The notes under the pieces: generated by a model
Seen by the model: only the letters and a program-made list of their open reading frames with translations
What the model was told of the DNA's origin: nothing
Database searches by the model: none
Part shown: positions 21,231-32,117 of the stretch, one piece after another
Position numbering within the stretch: position 1 is the first letter of the stretch
Layout: every line of letters starts with the position of its first letter
Source of the DNA: Breviolum minutum Mf 1.05b.01
Taxonomy: Eukaryota; Sar; Dinophyceae; Suessiales; Symbiodiniaceae
Direction of reading: 5' to 3'
Assembly: GCA_000507305.1 (NCBI GenBank)
Contig: DF239900.1
Coordinates: 1-64,000, forward strand
DNA length: 64,000 bases
Made by a program: the position numbers and the translations under genes

Positions 21231-21291
21231 GGTTGATGTTGGTTGTGGTTGATGTTGGTTTCTGACTGGTTTCTGACTGGTTTCTGACGTG
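21231..21291. repeat. Short tandem repeats
   Basis: GGTTGATGTTGGTTGTGG repeats, then three TGGTTTCTGAC units. Confidence 0.8.
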
Positions 21292-21807
21292 GTATCGTTA
21301 TATATCCCCCATCCTCTTTCCCCCCCCTCAAATAATCTTCGGGGGGTTGATTGGTGTAGGGGTCAGATGAGCATCATTTATTTTATATATATATATATAC
21401 AATATATTAATATAAGATATATGTATATAACAAAATATAATAGGTTGTTTCAAACTAGGATTTCCCAGATATTCAGACCCCCACTCAAAAAACATCAAAC
21501 ATCCAGGTTGCTGGCAAGTCTAGGGCCAGCCCTGTTATTGTACAATCAGGGTTGATTATTATTTCACATTGTTTTACTGTAAAGTTTCCCTAAAAAACTG
21601 GATGGTGAACACTCCACCTTTGTTTTGTATAGATGTTAAAGATGTATATAAACACATGCTTCTTTTTTTCGTTGAACCCACCATTTTTCTGGTTCTTCAG
21701 CCGATGCTTCCCACTTCAACAACCGGAAGGTGTCAAGCAGTTTTATGAGTTCATGTGTCTGGGCCGGTAAAAAAAAACAAGGATTTTGTGGGGAAGATCT
21801 TATACCA

Positions 21808-21953
21808 GGTGGGCCCCTGGATCCAGTTATAAATGGGGTGAAATACTCTTATAACTAGGGCTATAACCCCAATGAAACCCATTGAAAAAGGCCCTTTATA
21901 GGGGTGGGTTATATTATAACTCCACTTGTAACTAATTAGTAGGGGCCCACGTT
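21808..21953. mobile_element. MITE-like element, family D
   Basis: Best-preserved copy: GGTGGGCCCCTGGATCCAG to AGTAGGGGCCCACGTT, with AAACCCATTGAAAAAGGCCC at the centre. Confidence 0.85.
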
Positions 21954-22169
21954 TAAGGTGTTATTTCATGCCAATGAAGCTGATTTATGTGCGGGGAGGG
22001 CAGCCAGGGGCCCATCTTGTAGGCGAAAATACAAGCCCAAGAACCTGAAAAAACTGGGGCGTGGGGAAGATGATCCTTTTTTTGGGGGGGGAATCGCATG
22101 GAGTTGCCAATGTATATAGTTGTTTGTAGTGCATCTTGGATGTTTTGCAACTCCCAGGTAACAATACAA

Positions 22170-22307
22170 GATGGGACCCTAAACGCTTACAAATGGTGTG
22201 AAATATTTCCTATTATAAGTAGAGTTATAAGCCCAGTTTACCCATACAGTTTTGGCCATTTTTAGGGGTTTCAGCAGCACTCCACCTATAACTGGAGGGC
22301 TCACCTT
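22170..22307. mobile_element. MITE-like element, family D
   Basis: AGATGGGACCCTAAACG to ACTGGAGGGCTCACCTT; ends diverged, TATAAGTAGAGTTATAA interior clear. Confidence 0.7.
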
Positions 22308-23321
22308 GCAGTAAGGTCGTTCACCGAATCCACCATCACCCGTAAGCTTCCACGGAGGGGGAGGGGGAGCATCACTGGTGGTACATCTCTACCAACGCCT
22401 ACGTGTAACAGCTGCTCCATAAGACCCAGGAAGTGTTCAATTAATTGGACCATGTGACTCCAAATGCTGGAATTGATCTAAAATGAATCTAGTGGTACCA
22501 AAACTAAATATGATACTTATAAAAAGATGCTTCGGATAAAATTGTTTTTTTATTTTTTTGGGGGGGATGGACGGTTCACAACATTTGCCCCAACATGACA
22601 TTCTGGTACAGAGGGACGGAAAAAAAGTCAGTGAAACAAGATGAACCCCAACCATTCTCGACATCCAAACCCCTGAGGTTCGGTATGGAAGGTCCCCAAA
22701 AACATTCCTAAAACACGGAGGTATTTGGATGTCGACATCTGGATGTTTTGGATCATGTGAGCTCTTTGCAAGGGGTATTGCACAATAGTTGAGACTGTAT
22801 CATGTCACAAAGTCATTGTGTTTTTGGGTCAACCGGAGTAAAGATGTACAATGTCCAATTTCAGACGGCTAAGTCGGTAAAATTGTAACGACCTTTTGGG
22901 TAAAATCGTCGCCCCATCGGGAAATGATGTTGTAAAGGCATGCAGGAATTCCTCAATCTTCGTGTTCCTGCCATACCAGGTACTTCTACACGTGACTTCA
23001 AGGTATTTTACCGGATCAACTTAGATCAAAAATGTCAAATTTAAATTATTCATTACTAGAGCATGCTATTTGTAAGTGTATGTTATGTGAGCGTTTACAT
23101 GGAGTCATACATACTGGAAGATCGAATCACAGGTCACACAGTCATATGTATCTATACATAAATATCTCCGTAGTGTAAACGAGTCACCCTGACCTTTCAT
23201 TCCAACATCGTTTCCCAGGAATTGTCGCGAAGTCATTCGCTTGCGACGCAAAGCAGGTCTGCAAAGTGCATCTCTTTACAAAGGACAGGCAAGGTTGAAG
23301 AAGCCTAGAGCGACCAGGGAC
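22308..23321. other. No recognisable gene
   Basis: Contains a weak palindrome near 22675-22746 (GGTATGGAAGG..) and short frames on the minus strand at 22437-22664 without support. Confidence 0.4.
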
Positions 23322-23434
23322 TACTCTCCAGGGAACTAACGATTTACCTCAGAAAATTGATGGTTGTGAAATTTCCTTTTGGGGCCCGGCCTATTTGAAA
23401 AGGAGCAAACTTGCTGTTAGTTTCAGGGAGTGTA
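23322..23434. mobile_element. MITE-like element, family B
   Basis: TACTCTCCAGGGAACTAACG to CTGTTAGTTTCAGGGAGTGTA; CCTTTTGGGG core. Confidence 0.8.
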
Positions 23435-23823
23435 AAGGTTGTTGAGAAAGATGATTTTCCTCTTCAATGTGTGGAGGATATGAGTTCTCAGGAGATACCC
23501 TCAGTATAACCGTGTATTTTTTAGAGGTAAATGCTTTGGTACAAGCTGTTTGTTTTTGTGGGTGTACTTGTTGTACTTGTTTGACCCCGTGGAGGGTTGG
23601 AATGTCCCAATTGCTTATAGTCTTTCAGCTAAATGGATAAGAAGCTTGCAATCCAGCAAAGGTGTTAGACGTTACATGATATATGGTTAAATTATATATA
23701 TATATTATATAATTTGTGCTTCATTTTAGCATTATAAACATTATGACCACTGTCTCCAAATAGTATTATTCTACAAGAGTATCATTCATTCACACGATCA
23801 CAGCAAAGCCAACTCACTCAGAA

Positions 23824-23952
23824 ATGTCAGAAAAGTCTGTTGATGAGGACTGCCCAAGGAGTTTGCGGAGTACTTTCGACGAAGATGTTGTCCCAATGTT
23901 CATCGTTACCATGACCGTTCGCCATGGTTTTTTGGGCCGTCCGGGTGGAACA
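23824..23952 (+). CDS. Candidate first exon, function unknown
   Basis: ATG in an AGAAATGTC context after 60 bases of AC-rich sequence. 43 codons to a GTATAT donor: MSEKSVDEDCPRSL.., then DEDVVPMFIVTMTVRHGFLG. The mix of charged and hydrophobic residues looks coding. The frame stays open for 60 further codons but becomes Leu/Tyr/His-rich, more like intron. No domain recognised. Confidence 0.35.
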
Positions 23953-24739
23953 GTATATGATCAAACAGCAACACTTGTTTATCGATATTATCTGGGATTA
24001 TATACCTTAAGAATATTATATCATGCTTTTGGTACCGTACACTTACATCCGATCTTTCACAATCATATTCTTGATTTGGACTCCCTTGCCTTATTCTGGA
24101 GGTTCTTGCTAGTCAGAGCAGCTTCAGCTTAGGGCTCAGTCCCTAAGCAAACAGGAAAAATATATGTGACAAACATGTGAACCGAAAGGTTCCAATTCTG
24201 CTAAGGTGTACACTACTGAAACTTCATACGAAATATAAATCCAAATTCATTTGAATATTCTGAGATATTCAAAACTAACCAGCTACCATTCAGAATCATC
24301 CCTTTATACTACCGTAGTATAACCCAAAACATGTGTGGTATCTACAGTATGTTGTTGCTGTTGTTTGTGGGTGTACAGGTGAAAGTGGTTCGAAGCGATT
24401 CTCACTATTGGTTGGTGACCAAGAACATAATATGATCACATCATGATTTTGAAGACATATTCTTCTTGTTTGCTACTGGTTTACCGGGATCACCGCACTT
24501 TTGTGCATTTTTCCCATTCCTGAAGAGGTACCACCATGGGTTTGCACCGCTTTTGTGCTGCGGAGAATAGGTTCAAGCTTTGTCAGACGGACGAGGTGTG
24601 GTGGTTTTGGAATTGATTTCAGTAGGAAACCACTACTTTTCGGGGGTGTATGAGACACATTACAGTATACATCAGAATGCTCTATGATTTCAGACTTCAT
24701 CCCTATACATACTTATTTGTGCTGTATGTCATCGTCGTT

Positions 24740-24824
<85 letters not shown>
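24740..24824. repeat. (ATC)n microsatellite
   Basis: About 28 uninterrupted units. Yields a poly-Ile frame on the + strand that is not a protein. Confidence 0.95.
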
Positions 24825-24923
24825 CCACACTGAGATGTTACTGACAGCTGCTCACCTGAGTTGCAGCGAGAAGATGCTGCAAAATAGCTGGAAACAGCGC
24901 AACAGAGAAGCCAAACATTCCAT

Positions 24924-25055
24924 GAATTCTGGGCAAATTATCCACGACCTTTCCCGCCGAGCAGTCACCCCAAAATGGTGGTTTCGTAATGGAATCCCCC
25001 CAAAATTTCGAAAAAATCAGGTTTACGAATTATTGCAATTTGCCCAGAATTAATT
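24924..25055. mobile_element. Palindromic element, family S
   Basis: GAATTCTGGGCAAATTA to AATTTGCCCAGAATTAATTC. Interior CGACCTTTCCCGCCGAGC and TCACCCCAAAATGGTGGT recur at 31431-31531. Confidence 0.65.
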
Positions 25056-25640
25056 CCAACTGTTCTTTACCATGGGGGAGTTGCTCCAACTGCAAATAAC
25101 GAATGGTCAGACTAGTTATAGTTCGTGTACTTCTACCAAAAAAAGGACATCACCTGTGTGGTGCTTACTGACGGATGACAGGAACGAATCTGGCTGAAAC
25201 GTTTGCTGGTTCTAAACTTTGCCGTTTGGCGCTTTATTGGCGGCACTGTCCTCTTCGCCAGTCCCTTTTGGCGGCAAAAGGGTGGATTGAAACCCGAGAA
25301 GGAGCATGGTTTAAAAGGTAAAACATGTCATCTTTCTAAAACCTATCTGGGCTGTGCTTAGTGATGATGAGCAAAAGATAATCAAATTCTCACTAAATAA
25401 CGAGCAAATGAGCAACAAGCGTGGGGGTTGAGCACCAATCAGCTACAGTATATGTGGATGAATTGATGAGCACAAGTTGCTTTTATGACCATCACATCCA
25501 ACGAAATTGTTTTTAATGGCCCAACCCCCCTGTTTTCTCTGTTGTGTTCTCCCAGAGTTTTTTGTTCCCGGGATCTTCGGCACAATGATGTGAGTTCACA
25601 TCGATTCTAGATGGAATCACGTCTGTGATAACTCATGATA

Positions 25641-25743
25641 CTGTTGATGGAAGAAATCCTGCACCAGTTGATATGGTAAATATCCCATTGTTTATAGGGT
25701 TTTATACAACCTAGGTGGTGAGCCGGATTTCTTCCATCAACAG
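25641..25743. mobile_element. MITE-like element, family C
   Basis: Complete: CTGTTGATGGAAGAAATCC to GGATTTCTTCCATCAACAG. Confidence 0.9.
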
Positions 25744-25948
25744 TACGCAGTTCCCCAACGAAGGAGAGAAGATGTTGAACCTTGGATGTTGGTGAAAATC
25801 TCGTTGCTTTTGAATCCTGGACCACAACATTCCAAGGGCGAAATCGGGCCTGGTGACTAGGATTCCCAAGCGTTCCGAGCTTTAGTCTATATTCGACCCT
25901 CCCTTGGGTCCATGTTTCGGAACAGAGTAAGAAACTCTTGGTAATTTC

Positions 25949-26044
25949 CTAGGTGGTGGTTTCAAGTATTTTTTTTCCACCCCTACCTGGGGAAGATTCC
26001 CATTTTGACTAATATTTTTCAAAGGGGTTGAAACCACCAACCAG
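25949..26044. mobile_element. MITE-like element, family A
   Basis: CTAGGTGGTGGTTTCAAG to TTGAAACCACCAACCAG, CACCCCTACCTGGGGAAGAT core. Complete. Confidence 0.9.
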
Positions 26045-27089
26045 TCTTGGTAATTTCATATGATTGTTTTTTTCGTACGTTTTTTTCGTTCCAGCAGTGT
26101 TTGAATTTTAAAAACATCACCACTTTTTGGTTGTATATTTTGTTGGGTGTAAAAATTCGAGAAGCGTGTCAGTTTAACAGGCACCTTTAAGCCAAAATGC
26201 CCCTAGGTGAGGTGGGGTTCTTGAACAACTGGGGTGAGTTGCAGAAGAGGACTGGAGGTTTTGGGGGCCGAAATTAAAAAAAGCTGTCACTAGTATGGAT
26301 GCTGGAAAAGACAGGGTGTTTTCTTTCATGAATGTTCAGCAGGGTGAAATGTTGTAATGAACAAAATGCCTTGAAAAGAACAATGGACACGTTCAATCAT
26401 CTTTCATTGGATCAGAATCATCTCCCTGAAAGGAATGATGAATGAAAGCTTTCAAGGCCGAAATCTTACACAAACTTCCACGGTTTGGATCACCTTCTGC
26501 AGGATTCTATTCTTAGGTGTTTCAAGCTGTAATCCCTCTGGGTTTTCTGTACAGATCTTGGTGTAGTGAACTTGTCTTAATGCTTCGAACCTATGATTTA
26601 ATTGATGTCTTGGTGCTTTAGCCATCTTTAGCCGTAGCCCATTGGTTAAGCTTATTATGAAAGATATTTCACATAGTTCGAACGCGATGGAATTCTTGAC
26701 TGCAATAAGCTTTTCGTCACACAACCAAATAAACTTGTTTGGCTCCAATTCTATGTTTGTAGCCAACTCATTCTATCCAAGCAACCCTCGAAAAAAAAAC
26801 TACCAATTATCTATCAGCATATGAGTTTTTTTCACCACAAAAACCCTACATGGTTTGTAGGTTTCAATCCATTTCTAACACGTGAGGTTTTCGAAACCTT
26901 GGTCCTATCTTCCATGGATTCTCGGGGGTGGCCCAGGCCTCACATGACACATCTCTCATCCCCCCTTGAAGGGTCCACGTTACGTTCGTTCCTAAGTGGC
27001 TCCAAGCTATGCAGTAAAAAAAGGGCATGCATGTTTTTTCTGAAGGTATAAAAACAACCATGGACCAACGACAAAAAAAACGTAGTATA
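26045..27089. other. No recognisable gene
   Basis: A minus-strand 104-codon frame (26452-26766) and overlapping + frames (26642-27051) have no domain, splice or codon support. Confidence 0.4.
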
Positions 27090-27197
27090 CTGGGTGGTGG
27101 TTTTTCAAATATTTTTTTTTTTCAACCCGAACCTTGGGGAAAGAATCCAAATTTGACGAGCATACCTTTCAAATGGGTTGGTTCAACCAGCAACTAG
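27090..27197. mobile_element. MITE-like element, family A
   Basis: CTGGGTGGTGGTTTTTCAAA to TTGGTTCAACCAGCAACTAG. Belongs to a variant with TTTGACGAGCATA instead of TTTGACTAATA and GGTTGGTTCAACC near the right end (also at 31130, 38272, 38627, 45494, 50135). Confidence 0.8.
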
Positions 27198-27835
27198 TAT
27201 ATTGCAGTAGATACATTCGAACTGGACATCCCCAAAGAAAATGACCTCCTGAGGTGAGGTGAAGGGTGTTTATAGGTATATATTGGTGGTACCAAAATTT
27301 CCGAACCTCAGCAGGTGCGCATTAAGATGTCTGGGGGGTCATCCCATTTTTGGGGTCCCGACATCATAGAACTACGAGTTATAGGCTGGAATGGATATCA
27401 AGATGTGATCTCAAAATTCCCAGGTTTTTTTCCAAAGATGTAAGGGTGGGGTGGTTTCAACTTCTCTTTTAAAAATACTTTGTTTTTTTTTACAGGATGC
27501 AGTCATTTTGACAAGTTAAAAATTTCCGATTCACCACAAACAAGACGTCGACACATGACATGCACACACCAACCGTTCGAGTGGACAACTTCGAACTTCC
27601 CTGAATCAATCGGGACAGGAAGATTCAAGAGGTTGTAGCAAGAGCTTTTCGTGAAAATCGGATCCAAGAGTTGTTCACCAATGCGTACAAAGGACGGCCG
27701 GGCTGGCCGGCTGGTGTTCTTCAGTGAATGATTGGGGATGTTTTTTGTGGATGTTGGATCTGTGAATTTTTGGGGTCGATCAACTCTCATGATTTCCATA
27801 TATTCATATTTTTTAATTATAATAATTATATAGAC

Positions 27836-27905
27836 TAGGGGATGGTCATCGGGTTTATATACCCATTATAAGGATTCCCTATTAAAGGTGGGATGACCAT
27901 CCCCA
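27836..27905. mobile_element. Palindromic element, family J
   Basis: GGGGATGGTCATCGGGTT to GGTGGGATGACCATCCCC, centre TATAAGGATTCCCTATTAAA. GGAGTTTAGACCCTGGCACA follows it, as in copy 62929. Confidence 0.75.
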
Positions 27906-28067
27906 ATATATGGAGTTTAGACCCTGGCACATATGTTGAAGTGGTATGAGTCGACACTGTCTTTTTTTGGGGGGGATGATGGTGTTTCAGGAAGATTGTT
28001 ATTGTGAGGTTTGTCAGGCTATAGTGGTTAAGATTTGACATGAATTGAATTATCAACATGTGTCCTG

Positions 28068-28083
28068 TGTGTGTGTGTGTTGG
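28068..28083. repeat. (GT)n microsatellite
   Basis: Eight GT units. Confidence 0.8.
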
Positions 28084-29112
28084 GGGTGGGGGGTTGGTAG
28101 GAAAACTCATGAAAGCACATGGTTTCATGTGCCTCCCTGATTGAATGGCAAAGCTCTTCACATTGACGAATTGGCCACTGTTACAGTAATGATTCATATA
28201 TTGATGATATATGAATTGATAGTTAGATATTAACCAACTGATTCATGTTTCATTGCTGTACTAACATTTTGCATACAAGTAATATATTTCTTTATAGATG
28301 TATTCATCTATATTATAATTTCATATGTAGAATTATTTACATAAGTACATGCCATACACCTGAATATCATAATTTTGTCCATTTGATTGTCTCTCTTTAG
28401 ACGTGAAATCAACTTCACAATCACAACTTTGAATCCAAGCCATCGAATGTTTGGCCAATATCACTTGTTGACCTTCCAGTTTCATCAATGGAGATTCAAT
28501 AAAGTTACCCTCCGGTGCTTTGCCCTGAAAACGGAAGTCCCTTTTACCACATGAAGGCACTGGGGTATTCCCTTGTTTTTTTTTAAATCAAGGCATAACA
28601 TAGCGGTCTCAAAAGGCATCCCTCATGTTCGGCCGGGAGGATTTTTTTCATTGACATCTTGGATCCTTGAACCGAAATGAATCGTATCGAAGAGAAGTGG
28701 GTCTTGACAAAGCATGTAGTAAAACTCACCGTTTCCTCTACAAAAAAAATGCTAACAAGTAACTATATAGCCCCTCAAGGAAACGGCAAGATTTTGAGTT
28801 GACAAATTCCCTTTTCCATGTTTTTTTGTATTTTGGACTCGTTCCCCAAAAATAATGTTTCCCCAGAGAAGGTATTCACAACTTCTGACCTAAAAAGTCA
28901 GTTTGTTTTAGGTCTCAATTTTTGAGATGCATCCATCTAGTAGCTTCTGCCCGAAAGACAAGTTTCTATAAGAAAAAGCACCATGTGGACAAAAAGCCTC
29001 GTTTTTTAGGGATTCTGAAACAGGGCGTTGTGTCATAGTCCAACTCACGGCCGGGTAGTGATTTCAGTTTTCTATGATCGTTCCCTCTTTAGAGAAGATT
29101 ACCTAAGGATAT
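28084..29112. other. No recognisable gene
   Basis: Short frames only; no inverted-repeat element found. Confidence 0.4.
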
Positions 29113-29210
29113 ACCCCCCCAGGATGCCAGTCAGCACCCAGGATGATTGTATTTTTTGAAAGGGATCCCCATATATAAACCTTCATATGCAACTGGCATC
29201 CTGGGAGGGT
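29113..29210. repeat. Palindromic element
   Basis: CCCCCCCAGGATGCCAGT pairs with ACTGGCATCCTGGGAGGG; the 60-base loop has CCAGGATGATTG. Single copy here. Confidence 0.7.
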
Positions 29211-29242
29211 GCAAAATCCCCAACCTATAGTGTACCAACATA

Positions 29243-29341
29243 TATCCTCCCTGAAACCAACAGCAAAAGCACCTGAAAATGGATGGTTGGAATACTGTAC
29301 GCGTTTTTTTTTGTCCCGAAAGGCCTATTTTCGGGAGTGTA
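29243..29341. mobile_element. MITE-like element, family B
   Basis: TATCCTCCCTGAAACCAACA to CTATTTTCGGGAGTGTA; right inner arm shortened. Confidence 0.75.
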
Positions 29342-29351
29342 TGTTTCAATT

Positions 29352-29454
29352 CCCATAGGATCCATTGGACTGGTAAGTTTACCTACATGAATGGTTGATT
29401 TTAATGGTATTCATGTAGGTAAATATACCAGCAGTCCCATGGATCCGTAATGGG
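29352..29454. mobile_element. MITE-like element, family F
   Basis: CCCATAGGATCCATTGG to CCCATGGATCCGTAATGGG; lies 10 bases after a family B element. Confidence 0.85.
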
Positions 29455-30675
29455 ATAAGGATTGCAACCACTTCCCCCCAAAAAAAAGGGATACAAGACT
29501 TCACCTCATGCGGTCGTATGACAGGACCTGGTGCAGTGAGAAGTGAACTTACAGGTCCAAATGCTGATAGAGACGCTTGGTTTATTCGAAGGTTTGGTTG
29601 GCACGTTGCAAGGGTATTACGCTTCTATAAAAGTATATGCAGTATGTGTATGGATATTTATATGCACACCATATCTGTACATATACAGACTTATGCACCA
29701 TATGTGTGTGGTCAGTGTAGAATAATCTCTATTGACTTTTTAATTTCTCGTATAAATCAGATTTTTCGGATCTACCCAACAATGAATATTCTGAACATCG
29801 CCCAACATCATCCCAACATCTCTTAGACGCAAGCTTTTTTGTTTTTTGGAAATCAAATGGATTTACGAGGACCCTAATATCTTTGAAGCACACACTTAAA
29901 ACATGTTTTGTTTTTGAACACATCAACCAAATCAGCCAAGCTTGGCAACATGTTGTGCATCAACAGTCGCCCCACCAAATGACATGGACGTCAGCTCTCA
30001 ACAATCTGGTACCAACTCTGAGGATTTCAGCCACTTGGAGTTCTTTTTTCTGGAACGGGATTAACACATTCACATGGAACTACTATGTAGAATGTACATA
30101 TATATATATGCATATATATATATATATTAGTTACTTTGTACAACCATTGCGAATCACCCCTATCAACTATGAACAAGTTGTATTTCACTTCACGTTTGTT
30201 GGACTTGTGTTTTTTTCACAAACATGCTAAGTTGTTGTTTTTTTTTCGGGCTGGACTCGTGTCCCAAAGCGGGCTTTTTAAGGACTCCTTGTTGAAAATT
30301 CTTTACAACAAAGGCATTGGGTGTGTCGATGGGTGTGAGGTCCAAGTTGGATCCAAGTTGGATCCATGGATCCATGCATGATTCGCATCATGGATACATA
30401 CGGATCCAATTTGAATATATATATATATACGTACATTTGTAAATTTATGTATATACTAATACATATTCAGTGAAACACATGCAATTTCAATACGCATTTC
30501 GACAACACAGATCCAGATGGATCACTAAAAACACAAAAATCAGATGGGGTGACCATTTAAAAGGACTTAACCACGAAAACTGGCATGCAGAGTCAACCAG
30601 ATGTGTCCTTTGGGGTTTAAACATATTTTAAAAATCTTCAATTAGCTCTGAAACATCAACAGAATTTCTAACAGC
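29455..30675. other. No recognisable gene
   Basis: AT-rich tracts (30100-30127, 30415-30440) and a small GTCCAAGTTGGATCCAAGTT tandem at 30340-30375. Frames at 29518-29826 and 29883-30230 lack support. Confidence 0.4.
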
Positions 30676-30792
30676 AATCCCTGGTCTTCCATTTCCCTAT
30701 GTATTTGGAACCAGGGGTCTAATTACCTGATATATTGACAACTTGGTTCCCTTGGTTCCACACTTTTTTGGGAACTGGACGATCAGGGATTT
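30676..30792. repeat. Imperfect palindrome
   Basis: AATCCCTGGTC at the left pairs with GATCAGGGATT at the right; GGAACCAGGGG and TTGGTTCCCTTGG lie inside. Confidence 0.45.
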
Positions 30793-30875
30793 GTTTGTAT
30801 CCAAGAAAGTCCAACTGAGACAAACATCTGTTTTTTGTCCATCCAATTGATTTTTTTGTTGTCCTACACGCCAGT

Positions 30876-30975
30876 CTAGGTGGTGGTTTCAAGTATTTAT
30901 TGTGTTCATCCCTATTTAGGGAAGATTCCCATTTGACTAATATTTTTCAGATGATGGGTTGAAACCACCAACTAG
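30876..30975. mobile_element. MITE-like element, family A
   Basis: CTAGGTGGTGGTTTCAAG to TTGAAACCACCAACTAG. Complete. Confidence 0.9.
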
Positions 30976-31129
30976 CAGTCCATATCCAATCTTTTGCTGT
31001 TTTTCCATGTATCTGGTCAAATTTCATCGCGGCCGAACACGCGACCGATTTACCCCCCAAAAGCTCGGGTTTTGGAGGTAAACTCCCCTTATTTCAGGGA
31101 AATCTAGGTTGGTGAAATATTATAATTAT

Positions 31130-31239
31130 CTGGTTGGTGATTTCAATTATTTGTTATTTTCACCCCAGAAATTGGGGAAGATGAACCCAATTTGACTTGC
31201 GTATATTTTTCTAATGGGTTGGTTCAACCACCAACTAGT
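31130..31239. mobile_element. MITE-like element, family A
   Basis: CTGGTTGGTGATTTCAA to GGTTCAACCACCAACTAG; TTGACTTGCGTA variant core. Upstream, TTATTTCAGGGAAATCTAGG (31090-31109) recurs at 16088-16107. Confidence 0.85.
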
Positions 31240-31430
31240 TACAATTTGACCAGGAGATACATGCAAGTTACGTGGTGATAAGCTATCTCAAGGGATCCTC
31301 ACAGTTTCCCCTCCTGGATCCCTCGGGATCTTTGGCGATCAGCAGGTCCCAAAGCTGTGAGTTGGTCGCAACCAGACATCACGTTTTATACGTTGGTCGC
31401 TTGGCAAGGAATCATTACCATGGTCAACTT

Positions 31431-31531
31431 ATAACGACCTTTCCCGTCGGTTGGTCACCTTAAATGGTGGTGATTGTAAAGGAATCCTGCCCAAAATCCC
31501 CTTCAGGTTTAGGAATTAAAATAATTTGCCC
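31431..31531. mobile_element. Family S copy, left end unclear
   Basis: ATAACGACCTTTCCCGTCGG, TCACCTTAAATGGTGGTGAT and AATTTGCCCAGATTA match the element at 24924. Confidence 0.55.
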
Positions 31532-32095
31532 AGATTACCCCAATGGTCAAAATGACATGGCTAACAAATCCCCCAAAGGTAGGTTGTACACAGGGCGAAC
31601 ATAAAAAACAATACAAGGGTAACTGTGTGGTTTCTACTCTTTTACCCTGGTGTAAATGGGACGTACTGTTTTTTTTTTGGGGGGGGAATCAAAGAAGCAG
31701 CAAATTGTTGCTTGTAGTTTTGATGGATTTCCCCCAAAAAATAGTGCCTCGTTTCGGGTTTTTGTGTCATATAATGACCCTTGTCTTGTGATCCAAAGAT
31801 CTCTTCTTTTTGTCCATTCCTTGAAAAAACAGATTCCAAGGTTTAACCCGCCCCACTTTTTGTAGAAAGGGCTTGAAATCATAGCTAGTTTTTTGAATTC
31901 CAATGAAAATAACCTGGAAATATGGTGAGAATAAGGATTTTTCCGTGTACATATGTAGGATTTTATTTGTATCTCTTATTTTCCTTGGGGTATCTTAGGT
32001 GATCCCATCAACCTTCATGTCAACTAGCCATGGGATGCTGGGAGCAGGGAGGGGCCCAGGGGCCCCTGGGAATGGATACACATGTCTTGTTCATG

Positions 32096-32117
32096 TCCGT
32101 AGCCATTTTGGCTCAAG
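32096..32117 (+). other. Dinoflagellate spliced-leader (DinoSL) relic
   Basis: All 22 bases match the consensus leader trans-spliced to the 5' end of dinoflagellate nuclear mRNAs, TCCGTAGCC through GGCTCAAG. A functional SL-RNA gene would continue with GT and an Sm-like site. Here TGACCATGGAGCC follows, i.e. an mRNA body with ATG 5 bases on. This is the hallmark of a processed transcript copied back into the genome. The leader is intact to the first base, so insertion is probably recent or constrained. Confidence 0.9.

Noticed and set aside
26452..26766. 104-codon minus-strand ORF
   Set aside because: No splice sites, no domain and AT-rich codon use like the surrounding non-coding sequence.
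32096..32117. Functional SL-RNA gene
   Set aside because: No GT donor directly after CTCAAG and no Sm-binding site nearby; an ATG follows instead.
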